From positions 107,915 through 171,914 of the forward strand of contig CAMHMJ010000001.1 of the NCBI GenBank assembly GCA_946186185.1: a DNA stretch of 64,000 nt, in the 5' to 3' direction. Below the pieces are notes generated by a model. The model was not told the DNA's origin. It ran no database searches and saw only the letters and a list, made by a program, of their open reading frames with translations. The translations under genes and the position numbers were made by a program. Shown here piece after piece: positions 40,558 through 48,594 of this stretch (within the stretch, counting starts at the first letter, position 1; each line of letters opens with the position of its first letter). Source of the DNA: an uncultured Treponema sp. (GTDB lineage Bacteria > Spirochaetota > Spirochaetia > Treponematales > Treponemataceae).

Positions 40558-43257
40558 ATGGATAAAAAAACTCTCACAGAACTGGATTTTTACAGAATCC
40601 GGGATGAAATAAGCGGATTTTGCGCAAGCGAAGAGTCCGTATTTATTATGCAGCGCCTTGAACCTCTGCGCTCTCCGGAAGAAATAAAAGAGCGGAAGGC
40701 TTTAGGGCGGGAATGGACTCTCTATTTTTCGGCGGGTGCTTCTTCCAAAGGAGGCTGTGCCAGCGGCTCTTCCTCCGCATCAAAAATTACGCTCTGGCCG
40801 CCGGTTTTCAACACCCTGAAATCCCTGAAGGTCAGCGGGATTGTTCTTTCCCTTGCTCAGGTGTACGAGCTGGGGCAGTTTGTAAAAAGCATTGAAAAAA
40901 TCACTTATTCCGTAAAGCACGCCTCCGAAAAACTGGATTTAAAAAATCTGGTTTCCCTTCTGGAGAGTATTCCGGACACAAGTGCCGTCTCTTCCCTTAT
41001 TTTTCAGATTATTACGCCGGAGGGGGAGCTTCGTGACCTTCCTTCGATTCGGGCAATCCGGGAAAGAATTGCTTCATTGAATCAGAAATTAAAGGGGCTC
41101 CTTCATTCATTTACCGGAAACCAGAAATATGCGGATGTTCTTGAGTCTACGGTTCCGGTTCTGAGGGGCGGGCGTCAGGTGCTTGCGGTAAAGGCTGGCC
41201 GCCGTTCAAGTATTCCGGGAATCATCCACGAGCTCAGTGCCAGCGGACAGACGGTCTATATCGAGCCGGAAGAATGTGTGCTGGTTTCCAACGAGCTGGT
41301 GGAAGCTGAATTTGAGCTGGATACCGAGGTTCGGAAAATCCTCTGTGAGCTTACGGAAAAGCTTTCTGAATACGCAGAAGACCTGAAGACGGCCCTTAAG
41401 ATAATGGAAAAGCTTGATATTACAAGCGCTGCCGCCCTCTGGGGAAAGGCCAACGGCTGTATCTGGGCGGAAGACATAGAAAATGCTTCGTCTGGTGAAG
41501 CAGGTGCTTTGTCTGACGGGAAGACTGGTACTGCAGGGGCGGCTGCGTCCGGTGAAAACACAGAAGCCGGCGGAAAGACCGTTACTGGCGGGAATGTTGC
41601 TTCCAGCGAAAAATCTGGTTCACAAGAGCCCCTTACCATTCTTAAAGCCCGGCATCCGCTTCTCCGGGAAAAAGCGGTTCCAATCGATGTGCGTTTTATG
41701 AAGGGAAAGCGGGTTCTGATAATTACCGGACCAAATACCGGGGGAAAAACTGTTACCCTAAAAACTATTGCCCTTTTTGTTCTCTTGAATCAGGCAGGTT
41801 TTCCGGTGCCGGCAGGGGAAGGAACGCGGCTTCCTTTTTTCAGCGGAGTTTTTGCCGATATCGGCGACTCCCAGAGCATGGACGAAAGCCTTTCAACCTT
41901 CAGCGGGCACATGAAAAACATTGCCCGGGCGGTGAACTTTAGCGACGAAAAAAGTCTTGTGCTTTTAGACGAGCTGGGAAGCGGCACCGACCCTCTTGAA
42001 GGTTCTGCAATTTCCATGGCCGTTCTTGACCGTCTTATTGAAAAAAAAGCCTTTGTCCTGATTACGACCCATCAGGGTGTCATAAAAAATTACGGTTACA
42101 CAAAAAGCGAATGTATCAATGCTTCCGTTGAATTCAATTCAGAAAGCCTTTCTCCGACCTATAAGATTCTTATGGGTGTTCCGGGGGAAAGTCATGCCCT
42201 GGAGATTGCAAAAAAGTCCGGACTTCCGGGACAGATTGTAAAGGCGGCAGCGGACTATATCGTGAGTGAAAAGGCAGATGTTTCTTCACTTATAAAGGGC
42301 CTTACTCAGAAGCATGCAGAAATGGATGAACTTACGGAGAAGCTGAAGGAAAGGGAAGAGGAACTGAATTCCGCAGATTTTAAAAACCGGGAAAAAGCCC
42401 TTGAGCTTTCGGAAAAAGAGCACAGACTGAATAAAAGCTATCAGACTGAAACCCAGGTTTTCCTTGAGGAAAGCAGAAAGAAGCTTGAAAATCTTGTGCG
42501 GGTTTTGCGGGAAGGGGAAATTACCCGGGAGAAAACTCTTGGCGTAAAGCAGTTCATCGCTTCCCTTGAAGAAGAAACCGAAGAAATTGCCCGGAAAATC
42601 GAAGAAGAGGAAGAAGAACTTACCCTTCGTCGTGTTGAAATTCAGGAGCTTTCCAGTAAGCGGGTAAGTCACAAAAAGACTAAAAAGAAGGTGAGCAACA
42701 AGGAAGCCCTGAAAAATGCCGAAAGCCTTGCTGTTTCAGATGAAGAGCGTAAAAAGCTTGCTCCTTCCTCTGAAGTGCCTGCAGAAGAACCCCTTGTTTT
42801 CAGAACAGGGCAGGATGTTATTGTTACAAAAACTAAAACTCCTGGTGTAATTACGGCAGAAAAGGGAAAGGGTAAATGGCTGGTTCAGCTTGGAGCAATT
42901 TCCATGGTGTTAAAGCAGTCGGAGCTTACGCTGGTTCGGCACCAGCTTTCTTCTGTTCCGGATTATGAAGTGTGTTATTCTGAAGGTAGTGCTGGCCGTG
43001 GGGAAGCCTCCCGTCCGGAGTTTGAACTTCGTCTCCTTGGCTTGCGTGCAGAGGAAGCGGTTAAAAAACTTGAACGACAGATTGACCTGTGTATAATTCA
43101 CAATTTTAAGAATTTCAGCATAATTCACGGAAAAGGAACCGGAGCTCTTCAGCAGACTGTGCGGGATTATCTCTCCCATTCCGTTCATGTAAAGGACTAT
43201 CAGTTCGCTCCTCCTGAAGACGGCGGCTTTGGCAAAACTTATGTAGAGTTGTACTAA
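40558..43257 (+). CDS. mutS2: MutS2 family ATPase/endonuclease
   Basis: 899 residues; MutS2 suppresses homologous recombination and, in some bacteria, rescues collided ribosomes. Order: core/lever domains (about 1-300), a Gly/Ala/Ser-rich insert (about 307-360), the MutS ATPase with Walker A GPNTGGKTV (about 391-399) and Walker B LVLLDELGSGTDP, a Lys/Glu-rich coiled coil (about 570-740), a KOW-like region and a C-terminal Smr domain (about 820-899) with HGKGTGALQ. The usual Smr LDLRG is ELRLLG here, so the first Smr motif is altered. It is about 110 residues longer than Bacillus MutS2, mostly owing to the insert. The -10-like TACAGT lies 7 nt before the ATG without a ribosome site, so the mRNA may be leaderless. 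Confidence 0.94.
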   Translation: MDKKTLTELDFYRIRDEISGFCASEESVFIMQRLEPLRSPEEIKERKALGREWTLYFSAGASSKGGCASGSSSASKITLWPPVFNTLKSLKVSGIVLSLAQVYELGQFVKSIEKITYSVKHASEKLDLKNLVSLLESIPDTSAVSSLIFQIITPEGELRDLPSIRAIRERIASLNQKLKGLLHSFTGNQKYADVLESTVPVLRGGRQVLAVKAGRRSSIPGIIHELSASGQTVYIEPEECVLVSNELVEAEFELDTEVRKILCELTEKLSEYAEDLKTALKIMEKLDITSAAALWGKANGCIWAEDIENASSGEAGALSDGKTGTAGAAASGENTEAGGKTVTGGNVASSEKSGSQEPLTILKARHPLLREKAVPIDVRFMKGKRVLIITGPNTGGKTVTLKTIALFVLLNQAGFPVPAGEGTRLPFFSGVFADIGDSQSMDESLSTFSGHMKNIARAVNFSDEKSLVLLDELGSGTDPLEGSAISMAVLDRLIEKKAFVLITTHQGVIKNYGYTKSECINASVEFNSESLSPTYKILMGVPGESHALEIAKKSGLPGQIVKAAADYIVSEKADVSSLIKGLTQKHAEMDELTEKLKEREEELNSADFKNREKALELSEKEHRLNKSYQTETQVFLEESRKKLENLVRVLREGEITREKTLGVKQFIASLEEETEEIARKIEEEEEELTLRRVEIQELSSKRVSHKKTKKKVSNKEALKNAESLAVSDEERKKLAPSSEVPAEEPLVFRTGQDVIVTKTKTPGVITAEKGKGKWLVQLGAISMVLKQSELTLVRHQLSSVPDYEVCYSEGSAGRGEASRPEFELRLLGLRAEEAVKKLERQIDLCIIHNFKNFSIIHGKGTGALQQTVRDYLSHSVHVKDYQFAPPEDGGFGKTYVELY

Positions 43258-43266
43258 AAAAACTTT

Positions 43267-43288
43267 TGAACGGCAGACTATCCGTTCA
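43267..43288. other. Short stem-loop after mutS2
   Basis: TGAACGG (43267-43273) pairs perfectly with CCGTTCA (43282-43288). There is no T-run directly after it, so it is not clearly a terminator. Confidence 0.4.
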
Positions 43289-43391
43289 TGTTCTCTGTTC
43301 AGTCTTTTCGTTCTACCTGTGCTGTCCTTAAATTTTTTCTACAATTCTCAAATTTATGCTACATTTCTTTTGATTTTGCGCCTTTAAAAAG

Positions 43392-43420
43392 TTGTTAAAA
43401 GCGTTTGTGTGGTGTAAAAT
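43392..43420 (+). promoter_or_regulatory. Promoter of the acidic protein gene
   Basis: TTGTTA (43392-43397), 17-bp spacer, TAAAAT (43415-43420); the ATG at 43431 follows 10 nt after the -10 box without a ribosome site. Confidence 0.65.
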
Positions 43421-43430
43421 AAATGTATAA

Positions 43431-44189
43431 ATGTCAAAAAGTGCAGCATTAAAGAATATGGATACGATTAAACATCCATCTACAGCGAATATTTCTCGAA
43501 AGCGAAGTTCTTTTGTTAATGACGAGCTTCCGTATTTTTACAGTCAGGACTCAGACGTAATTTTTCAGATTGATTCTTCAAAAAATCGAAACGGTTCTGG
43601 TTCTGCCTGTTCTGAAGGTGAAGTGTTCGATTTTGACATGATTTCTGCTGCAGAAAATTTTGACTTTCTTTTTTCCGATGACGATTCTGATTCAGACCTT
43701 CAGTTTGCCAGAAATCCTTTTGGCGGCATTGAATCTCGGGATGCCTTCTTTCAGGACGACGAAGAGTTCGACGAGGATATTAAATCCGTTGGTGCGGATA
43801 AAATTTCCAGCTTCATAAACAAAAAAGCTTTTCAGAATACAGAAAAACTGGAATTCAGCGATCCTACCCTGGAAACTCACAAAAAATCAGATCTTTCCGT
43901 AGTTGAAAACTTTATGGCTGTCCGGCCGGAAATGTTCCTGTTCAATTTTGATGCTTCGGATTTTACTAAAGGTGAACAGAAAAATAATGACGGTGAAGAT
44001 GCAAATCCCTGGGCAGAAATTGAGTTTTCTGATACAAAAAAAACTGAAGGGCAGAAGGATGCAGAAATGCAGAAGGGTGCTGTAGAAGAATCGGAGTCCT
44101 GCTCTTCTGATACAGCTGAAAAATCTAACGAGTCTGAGTCCGGTCAGGATACTGCTTCAGAAAACACCAAAAAAAAAATTCCAGAATAG
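43431..44189 (+). CDS. Acidic protein of unknown function, 5' part (frame broken at A10)
   Basis: 252 residues, not recognised. The sequence is very acidic and Ser-rich with no signal peptide or membrane segment: it contains runs such as FSDDDSDSDLQFA and FFQDDEEFDEDIK, a possibly folded part near 160-200 (VENFMAVRPEMFLFNFDASDF), and an EKSNESESGQDTASEN tail. The frame ends at TAG 44187, nine residues after an A10 tract (44169-44178). The coding pattern continues intact in the -1 frame to 44530, so this is probably the first two-thirds of a 366-residue protein. The ATG lies close to a good promoter; another Met at residue 10 is possible. No function is proposed. Confidence 0.72.
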   Translation: MSKSAALKNMDTIKHPSTANISRKRSSFVNDELPYFYSQDSDVIFQIDSSKNRNGSGSACSEGEVFDFDMISAAENFDFLFSDDDSDSDLQFARNPFGGIESRDAFFQDDEEFDEDIKSVGADKISSFINKKAFQNTEKLEFSDPTLETHKKSDLSVVENFMAVRPEMFLFNFDASDFTKGEQKNNDGEDANPWAEIEFSDTKKTEGQKDAEMQKGAVEESESCSSDTAEKSNESESGQDTASENTKKKIPE

Positions 44190-44530
44190 AGCCTGATACC
44201 GAAAAATCCGGGGAAACAGATTTTTTCAATTCTCCGGACTTACATGAAAAGAATCCCCTCCCATTATCTGAATTACAGAAATCAAGCCGTGTAAATCCCG
44301 ACTCATCCCTTGAAGAACTTGAGCCCGTTTTTGATTTTTCCGAAGGTTTCGTATTTTCCAGATTTGCCTGCGGTGAAGAGGCAGTCCTCACCATAACTGC
44401 AGAGCCGGAATTTCAGTCCATCGTGCAGGGAGAAGACGGCGTCTATTCAATTTCCCCGGATATCTGTTATACCGATGTCATCCAGGACAAGGATTTCCAG
44501 AGCCTTGTAGAGTCGGTTTTGCGCTCGTAA
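44169..44530 (+). pseudogene. 3' continuation of the acidic protein, in the -1 frame after A10
   Basis: From the A10 tract a second open frame runs to TAA at 44528-44530 with no in-frame start codon of its own. It encodes about 120 residues with the same acidic Ser/Glu/Pro bias at first (EPDTEKSGETDFF) and then a more ordered end, FVFSRFACGEEAVLTITAEPEF and CYTDVIQDKDFQSLVESVLRS. One extra A in the tract or mRNA joins it to the preceding frame. It may be a true mutation, a phase-variable switch, polymerase slippage or an assembly error; the sequence alone cannot decide. Confidence 0.7.
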
Positions 44531-44565
44531 AAATCTGTAAAAATCTGTCTGCGTGCCGGCAGAAA

Positions 44566-46491
44566 CTAAAGCTTTATAAGGTAAGCCTTTCCCTTAGGAA
44601 CAGAAAGCTTAAGGATTTTTCCAGAGTCCGCATCTTCTATTTTTGCATTCAGTTTTTCACCAAATACATCTTTTTCCGGAGCGGTTTTTCCATAGGCTTC
44701 TGTGCTGAAAGCGTTCAGTGGAAGTTCAATCTGTTCGTCCTTTTCGCTGGCGGAAGCAACAGTTATGTATACCTCTTGTGGAGTAAAGCGTGCCCAGGCA
44801 AAAACATAGCCTTCCTGGTAAAGAACTTTAAAGCCTCCGTTTTTAAAGCAGTCTGAGCTTGTCTTCAGCTGAATCAGCTTGTGGTACAGGGCATAGCTTT
44901 CCGTACTTTCAATATCCTTACTCCATGGCATCGGGAACCGGCAGCCTTCGATTTCTTCAGTAAAGCCGTCGATGTCCGCCTCGTCTCCGTAGTAGACATT
45001 GGCTGCTCCCGGAAGGGTGAACATAAGGATGGCAGCACCCCGTACGCTTTCCTTTGTGGACTCCTTGTCGTTATGGAAGCGGGGAACGTCGTGGCTGTCA
45101 ATAAGGTTAAACTGCATCTGCTGAATTGCAAATGGCAGGCGGTTCAGCCAGGAAGTAACCTGAGAAATGAAATCCCTTGCGGTCATCTTGTATGGAACCT
45201 TAGCAAATTCAGGAATTCGTCCCATAAAAATGTCATTCTGTCCGTAGAACTGGCGGATAGGGCGGCAGGAACCGTAGTAGTTCATTGGGGAATCCCATTC
45301 ATCGCCGTTCAGGAATTCCGTGCAGTCCGTCCAGTCTTCTGCCAGAATGTAGGCATCCTTGTTTTCTTCCTTGATGGATTTTCGGATAAGGGGCCATATT
45401 TCGTGATGAAGCTGAATTTCGTTGTTGCGGCCCATGGTGTCTGCAACGTCAAAGCGCCAGCCGTCAGTGGAGTAGGGGGCTTTCAGCCATTTTTTTACAA
45501 GAGAATCTTCTGCAAGGAAAATGCGTTCCCGCAATGCCTGGCTTGTGTAGTTCAGGGTAGGGAGGGTTTCAACGTCGAACCAGGCCTTGTAGCTGTTGTC
45601 CTTGTTAAAGAAGTAGAATGATCGTTCCGGACTTTCCGGATTGTTGTAGGCACCTTCGTTTTTTGGAAAGAAAACCCCGTCCCGGTTGAACCATCGGTTT
45701 GCAATTCCCGTGTGGTTGATGGAAACATCCAGAATGATTCTGATTCCGTTTTTGTGAAGCTCAGCGGTGAGTTCTTCCAGGGCCTTGTCGCCTCCAAAAT
45801 GTGGGTCAACATGGAAGTAGTCAAGACAGTCGTACTTGTGAACCGTTGCGGCGTAAAAAATCGGGTTGATATAAAGGCAGGTAACTCCCAGTTTTTTAAG
45901 GTACGGAATCTTCTGTTTGATACCCTCAAGGTCGCCGCCGTAAAAATCAAGGCAGTGAGCCTTTTTGTAGCTTTCCGGTCTTTTGTTCCAGTCTGTAATC
46001 CTTTGAGTCGGATAGCCGTCAAAAATGTATTCTCCGTCCTGAACGTCGTTTTCCGGGTTTCCGTTGCAGAATCTTTCCGGAAAAATCTGATAGAAGACGG
46101 CGTTTTTTACCCATTCCGGCTGTGTGTAGTCAGTTAAAATTCTGAAAAGATAGCTTTCGTTTGGAATCCAGGTGGTGATTTCCTGCTGGTTGTAAAAATA
46201 GATGCAGTCTGGAGTTGCAATGGTAAAGAAGTAGCGCAGTTCCTTCTCAAAAATGCGGGTTTTTACTTCGTAGCGTACAAGTCCTCCCTGAGTTTTGGAA
46301 GAAGCCTTTTTCATTTCAAGGGGAATCTGAACTCCGTTGAATTTTCCCTGAAGATAAACAGCCGTTACCGGGGCATTCTCCTGAATCTGAAGGGCTATGG
46401 TGATTTCTTCCCCTTTTTTTGGAAGAGGGTTAGAAACAAAGTAACTTGAACCATCTGAATAAACGCTTTTAAGCCAGTCTGAATTTTTCAT
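44566..46491 (-). CDS. GH13 alpha-glucan hydrolase (neopullulanase/cyclomaltodextrinase-like)
   Basis: 641 residues without a signal peptide, so it probably acts on imported maltodextrins. An N-terminal beta-sandwich (about 1-125) precedes the (beta/alpha)8 barrel beginning VFYQIFPERFCNG. The conserved regions are DVSINHTG, GWRFDVAD (nucleophile Asp near 348), YILAEDW (acid/base Glu near 383) and NLIDSHDVPR (transition-state Asp near 466), so the triad is intact. The N-terminal domain and the sequence around region V (QIFPERF) suit the GH13_20 neopullulanase/maltogenic type. The frame extends upstream to 46548, but promoter TTGCAT-17-TATACT at 46526-46498 places the transcription start at the ATG of 46491, a leaderless arrangement. 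Confidence 0.92.
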   Translation of the reverse strand: MKNSDWLKSVYSDGSSYFVSNPLPKKGEEITIALQIQENAPVTAVYLQGKFNGVQIPLEMKKASSKTQGGLVRYEVKTRIFEKELRYFFTIATPDCIYFYNQQEITTWIPNESYLFRILTDYTQPEWVKNAVFYQIFPERFCNGNPENDVQDGEYIFDGYPTQRITDWNKRPESYKKAHCLDFYGGDLEGIKQKIPYLKKLGVTCLYINPIFYAATVHKYDCLDYFHVDPHFGGDKALEELTAELHKNGIRIILDVSINHTGIANRWFNRDGVFFPKNEGAYNNPESPERSFYFFNKDNSYKAWFDVETLPTLNYTSQALRERIFLAEDSLVKKWLKAPYSTDGWRFDVADTMGRNNEIQLHHEIWPLIRKSIKEENKDAYILAEDWTDCTEFLNGDEWDSPMNYYGSCRPIRQFYGQNDIFMGRIPEFAKVPYKMTARDFISQVTSWLNRLPFAIQQMQFNLIDSHDVPRFHNDKESTKESVRGAAILMFTLPGAANVYYGDEADIDGFTEEIEGCRFPMPWSKDIESTESYALYHKLIQLKTSSDCFKNGGFKVLYQEGYVFAWARFTPQEVYITVASASEKDEQIELPLNAFSTEAYGKTAPEKDVFGEKLNAKIEDADSGKILKLSVPKGKAYLIKL

Positions 46492-46570
46492 ATAGTAAGT
46501 ATAGCGTAAAACCTGTATACATGCAAGAAGTAAAAACGGCTTCTTCATATTCTCTTGTCATACTTACTAT
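46492..46570. promoter_or_regulatory. Inverted repeat shared by divergent promoters
   Basis: ATAGTAAGTA (46492-46501) and its exact complement TACTTACTAT (46561-46570) flank the divergent promoter region. The left arm covers the start region and part of the -10 box of the GH13 gene; the right arm lies directly after the -35 box of the permease gene. A single regulator could bind both arms. Confidence 0.5.
46498..46526 (-). promoter_or_regulatory. Promoter of the GH13 gene, leaderless arrangement
   Basis: Minus strand TTGCAT (46526-46521), 17-bp spacer, TATACT (46503-46498), then 6 nt to the ATG at 46491. Confidence 0.75.
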
Positions 46571-46584
46571 TTATATAGTAAAAT
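46555..46584 (+). promoter_or_regulatory. Promoter of the anion permease gene, leaderless arrangement
   Basis: TTGTCA (46555-46560), 18-bp spacer, TAAAAT (46579-46584), then CGATTT and the ATG at 46591, with no ribosome site. Confidence 0.72.
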
Positions 46585-46590
46585 CGATTT

Positions 46591-47925
46591 ATGTTTGAAA
46601 TTCGCTGGTTTGTTTTAGCACTTTCTGTGCTGATGTATGCCCTTGTCATCATCAAGCAGGACAAGAAAGTCTGGTTTACGAGCGCTGCTGCTCTTATTCT
46701 TGTTGTTGTTTCCCTCTTTATGCCTGGAAAGATTTTTAATCCCGGAGACGGAACTGAGGTTGGCCGTGCTTATTCCATAACCCATCCATTTTTTACTCTT
46801 ATCAACTGGAACGTTCTGATGATTTATGTGGGCAGTATGATTATTGCCGCCCTTTTTATCTATTCAAAGGTTCCTGCCCGCATTGCGGATTTTATAGTTG
46901 AAAAATCAAGAAGTACCGGAATTGCAATCATTCTGATTCTTGCCATGACCGGTATCATTTCAATTTTCGTAGAAAATGTTGCTACGGTTCTTGTAATGGC
47001 GCCTATTGCCCTTGCACTTTCAAAAAAACTGAACATGAACCCGACTCACTTTATGGTAGGTCTTGCGGTAATGTCAAATCTTGAAGGAACGGCAACCCTG
47101 GTAGGAGATCCGCCGTCAATGATTTTTGCAAGTTACGCCGGATATACTTTCAATGACTTCTTTATCAGCCAGGGACGGATTTCCATCTTCTTCTTCATCC
47201 AGGCAGGTCTCATTGTGGGCTGTCTTTTCTTCTATTTTCTTTTCAGAAAGCAGAAGGAAAAGGCTGAAGTTGACCGCACCGTAATCATTTCCACGGTTCC
47301 GGCATTTCTCCTTGTTTCCATGATTGTTGGACTTGCAGCCGTTTCCTTCATTCACACAGATTTTGCCTATCTTTCAGGACTTTTTGTATTTGCCCTGGGT
47401 ATTATCGGGCTTTTCTGGTACGCATTTTCTCAGAAAAAAACAAAGGAAGAGCTCTGGACTCTCATTAAAGAGCTGGACTGGGAAACGATTTTCTTCCTCT
47501 GCGGCATTTTTATCGTGGTCGGTGCCATCTCAGAAACCGGACTTTTAAGCGATTTTGCGGTTTTCCTTTCAAAGGTAACAAAGGGATCTAAAATTGCAGG
47601 CTTTATCCTGATTCTTCTGGTTTCCATCGTGCTTTCCGGCTTTATCGACAATGTTCCGTACATCATCGTCATGCTTCCGGTTTCCTCTGCCCTTGCCCTT
47701 TCCGTTGGAACTTCTGCCGAACTTTACATGTTCGCCCTTCTTATCGGTTCCTGCCTTGGCGGAAACCTTACCCCGTTCGGCGCTTCGGCAAATGTTGTTG
47801 CCATGGGAATCGTAAAAAAAGAAGGCTACCTGATGAACTTCGGAAAATGGCTCAAAATCTGCGTGCCTTTCACCTTCTTCACCACCGGAGTTGCCGCCCT
47901 CCTTCTCTGGCTCGTCTGGGCGTAG
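46591..47925 (+). CDS. ArsB/NhaD-SLC13 family membrane permease
   Basis: 444-residue inner-membrane transporter with about ten to twelve hydrophobic helices in two similar halves. VENVATVLVMAPIALAL (about 130-146) with EGTATLVGDPPSMIFAS, and FIDNVPYIIVMLPV with LGGNLTPFGASANVVAMGI in the second half, are the paired hairpin/substrate motifs of the ion-transporter superfamily that includes ArsB, NhaD and CitM. Two such motifs with GDPPS and GASANV fit the ArsB/NhaD group. The ion (sodium/proton, anion or dicarboxylate) cannot be fixed. No arsenic genes are near; the ArsR-type gene downstream points the other way. The gene is divergent from the GH13 hydrolase and shares an inverted repeat with it. 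Confidence 0.88.
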   Translation: MFEIRWFVLALSVLMYALVIIKQDKKVWFTSAAALILVVVSLFMPGKIFNPGDGTEVGRAYSITHPFFTLINWNVLMIYVGSMIIAALFIYSKVPARIADFIVEKSRSTGIAIILILAMTGIISIFVENVATVLVMAPIALALSKKLNMNPTHFMVGLAVMSNLEGTATLVGDPPSMIFASYAGYTFNDFFISQGRISIFFFIQAGLIVGCLFFYFLFRKQKEKAEVDRTVIISTVPAFLLVSMIVGLAAVSFIHTDFAYLSGLFVFALGIIGLFWYAFSQKKTKEELWTLIKELDWETIFFLCGIFIVVGAISETGLLSDFAVFLSKVTKGSKIAGFILILLVSIVLSGFIDNVPYIIVMLPVSSALALSVGTSAELYMFALLIGSCLGGNLTPFGASANVVAMGIVKKEGYLMNFGKWLKICVPFTFFTTGVAALLLWLVWA

Positions 47926-47931
47926 AGGAGC

Positions 47932-47957
47932 ACCGCGAGGCGGTATAGAGGTTTTTT
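47932..47957 (+). terminator. Terminator after the anion permease gene
   Basis: ACCGC-GAG-GCGGT (47932-47944) is followed by ATAGAGG and TTTTTT, an intrinsic terminator shape. Its stem resembles the ACCGCGAAGCGGT hairpin in repeat copy D. Confidence 0.6.
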
Positions 47958-47960
47958 ATT

Positions 47961-48344
47961 TTACAAAGAGGAATCTTCCGTAACCGCCGGTGTATTGGCT
48001 CTGGAATCCGCCTCGTTTATCTTTGTAATCAGCGAATTGTAGCTTGTAATGAGGGCCGTCAGTATTTCAAAATTTTCGCTTAAGTTCAGCTGGTAAAAAA
48101 TCTGAGTTCCAACCTTCAGCGGCTTTATAAGGGAAGAATCCTTTAAAACCTTCAGGTGATGAGAAATTGCAGGTCGGGAAAGATGGGATTTTGAGGAAAG
48201 ATTTGTAACATTTATACCGTCCTTTCCGGCTTCAGCGATGTCTAAAATCAGCTTCTGGCGAGCTTCGTCGCTTAAGGCGATAAAAAGCGGAACGCATGAA
48301 TTGAAAGTTTTTAAAAGTCTGTGTATTTCTTCCCGGTCAATCAT
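47961..48344 (-). CDS. ArsR-family winged-helix repressor
   Basis: 127-residue DNA-binding protein. The winged helix-turn-helix covers about residues 20-95: FIALSDEARQKLILDIAEA, recognition helix LSRPAISHHLKVLKDSSLI and wing KPLKVGTQIFYQL. The metal-binding CxC of ArsR/SmtB proteins is absent, so it probably senses something other than a soft metal. It is divergent from the RND/LolA-like genes; between them lies an 11-2-11 palindrome (48426-48449) that abuts both -35 boxes. It most likely represses itself and the transporter. Both promoters are TTGACA-17-TATCTT. Confidence 0.9.
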   Translation of the reverse strand: MIDREEIHRLLKTFNSCVPLFIALSDEARQKLILDIAEAGKDGINVTNLSSKSHLSRPAISHHLKVLKDSSLIKPLKVGTQIFYQLNLSENFEILTALITSYNSLITKINEADSRANTPAVTEDSSL

Positions 48345-48388
48345 AAAAAATCCTTAAAAATAGAATCCTCAATTTCTCCTAGAAAAGG

Positions 48389-48417
48389 AAGATAAAACAT
48401 AGTTTCTAAAATGTCAA
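48389..48417 (-). promoter_or_regulatory. Promoter of the ArsR-type gene
   Basis: Minus strand TTGACA (48417-48412), 17-bp spacer, TATCTT (48394-48389). Confidence 0.75.
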
Positions 48418-48425
48418 TAAAAATT

Positions 48426-48449
48426 AAATGTTTAAACTTTTAAACATTT
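48426..48449. promoter_or_regulatory. Palindromic ArsR-type operator candidate
   Basis: AAATGTTTAAA (48426-48436) and TTTAAACATTT (48439-48449) are exact complements separated by 2 bp. Further TGTTTAAG/CGTTTAAG half-sites lie at 48503-48518, downstream of the transporter -10 box. The form matches ArsR-family operators. Confidence 0.75.
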
Positions 48450-48463
48450 TTACTGTTTTTTTA

Positions 48464-48492
48464 TTGACAAATCTGTATTTCGATTGTATCTT
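48464..48492 (+). promoter_or_regulatory. Promoter of the RND transporter gene
   Basis: TTGACA (48464-48469), 17-bp spacer, TATCTT (48487-48492). It is the mirror image of the divergent ArsR promoter, with the same hexamers and spacing. Confidence 0.78.
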
Positions 48493-48594
48493 TGATTCAG
48501 AGTGTTTAAGCGTTTAAGATAATAAACGAATAAACCAATTAAAAAATACGCAATAAAAAATCACAAAATAAATCTACTTTAGGAGAAAAGGAGA

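Noticed and set aside
46591..48344. Arsenic-resistance locus (ArsB-like permease plus ArsR-like regulator)
   Set aside because: The ArsR-like protein lacks metal-binding cysteines, its operator lies on the transporter side away from the permease, and no arsC or arsA is present.
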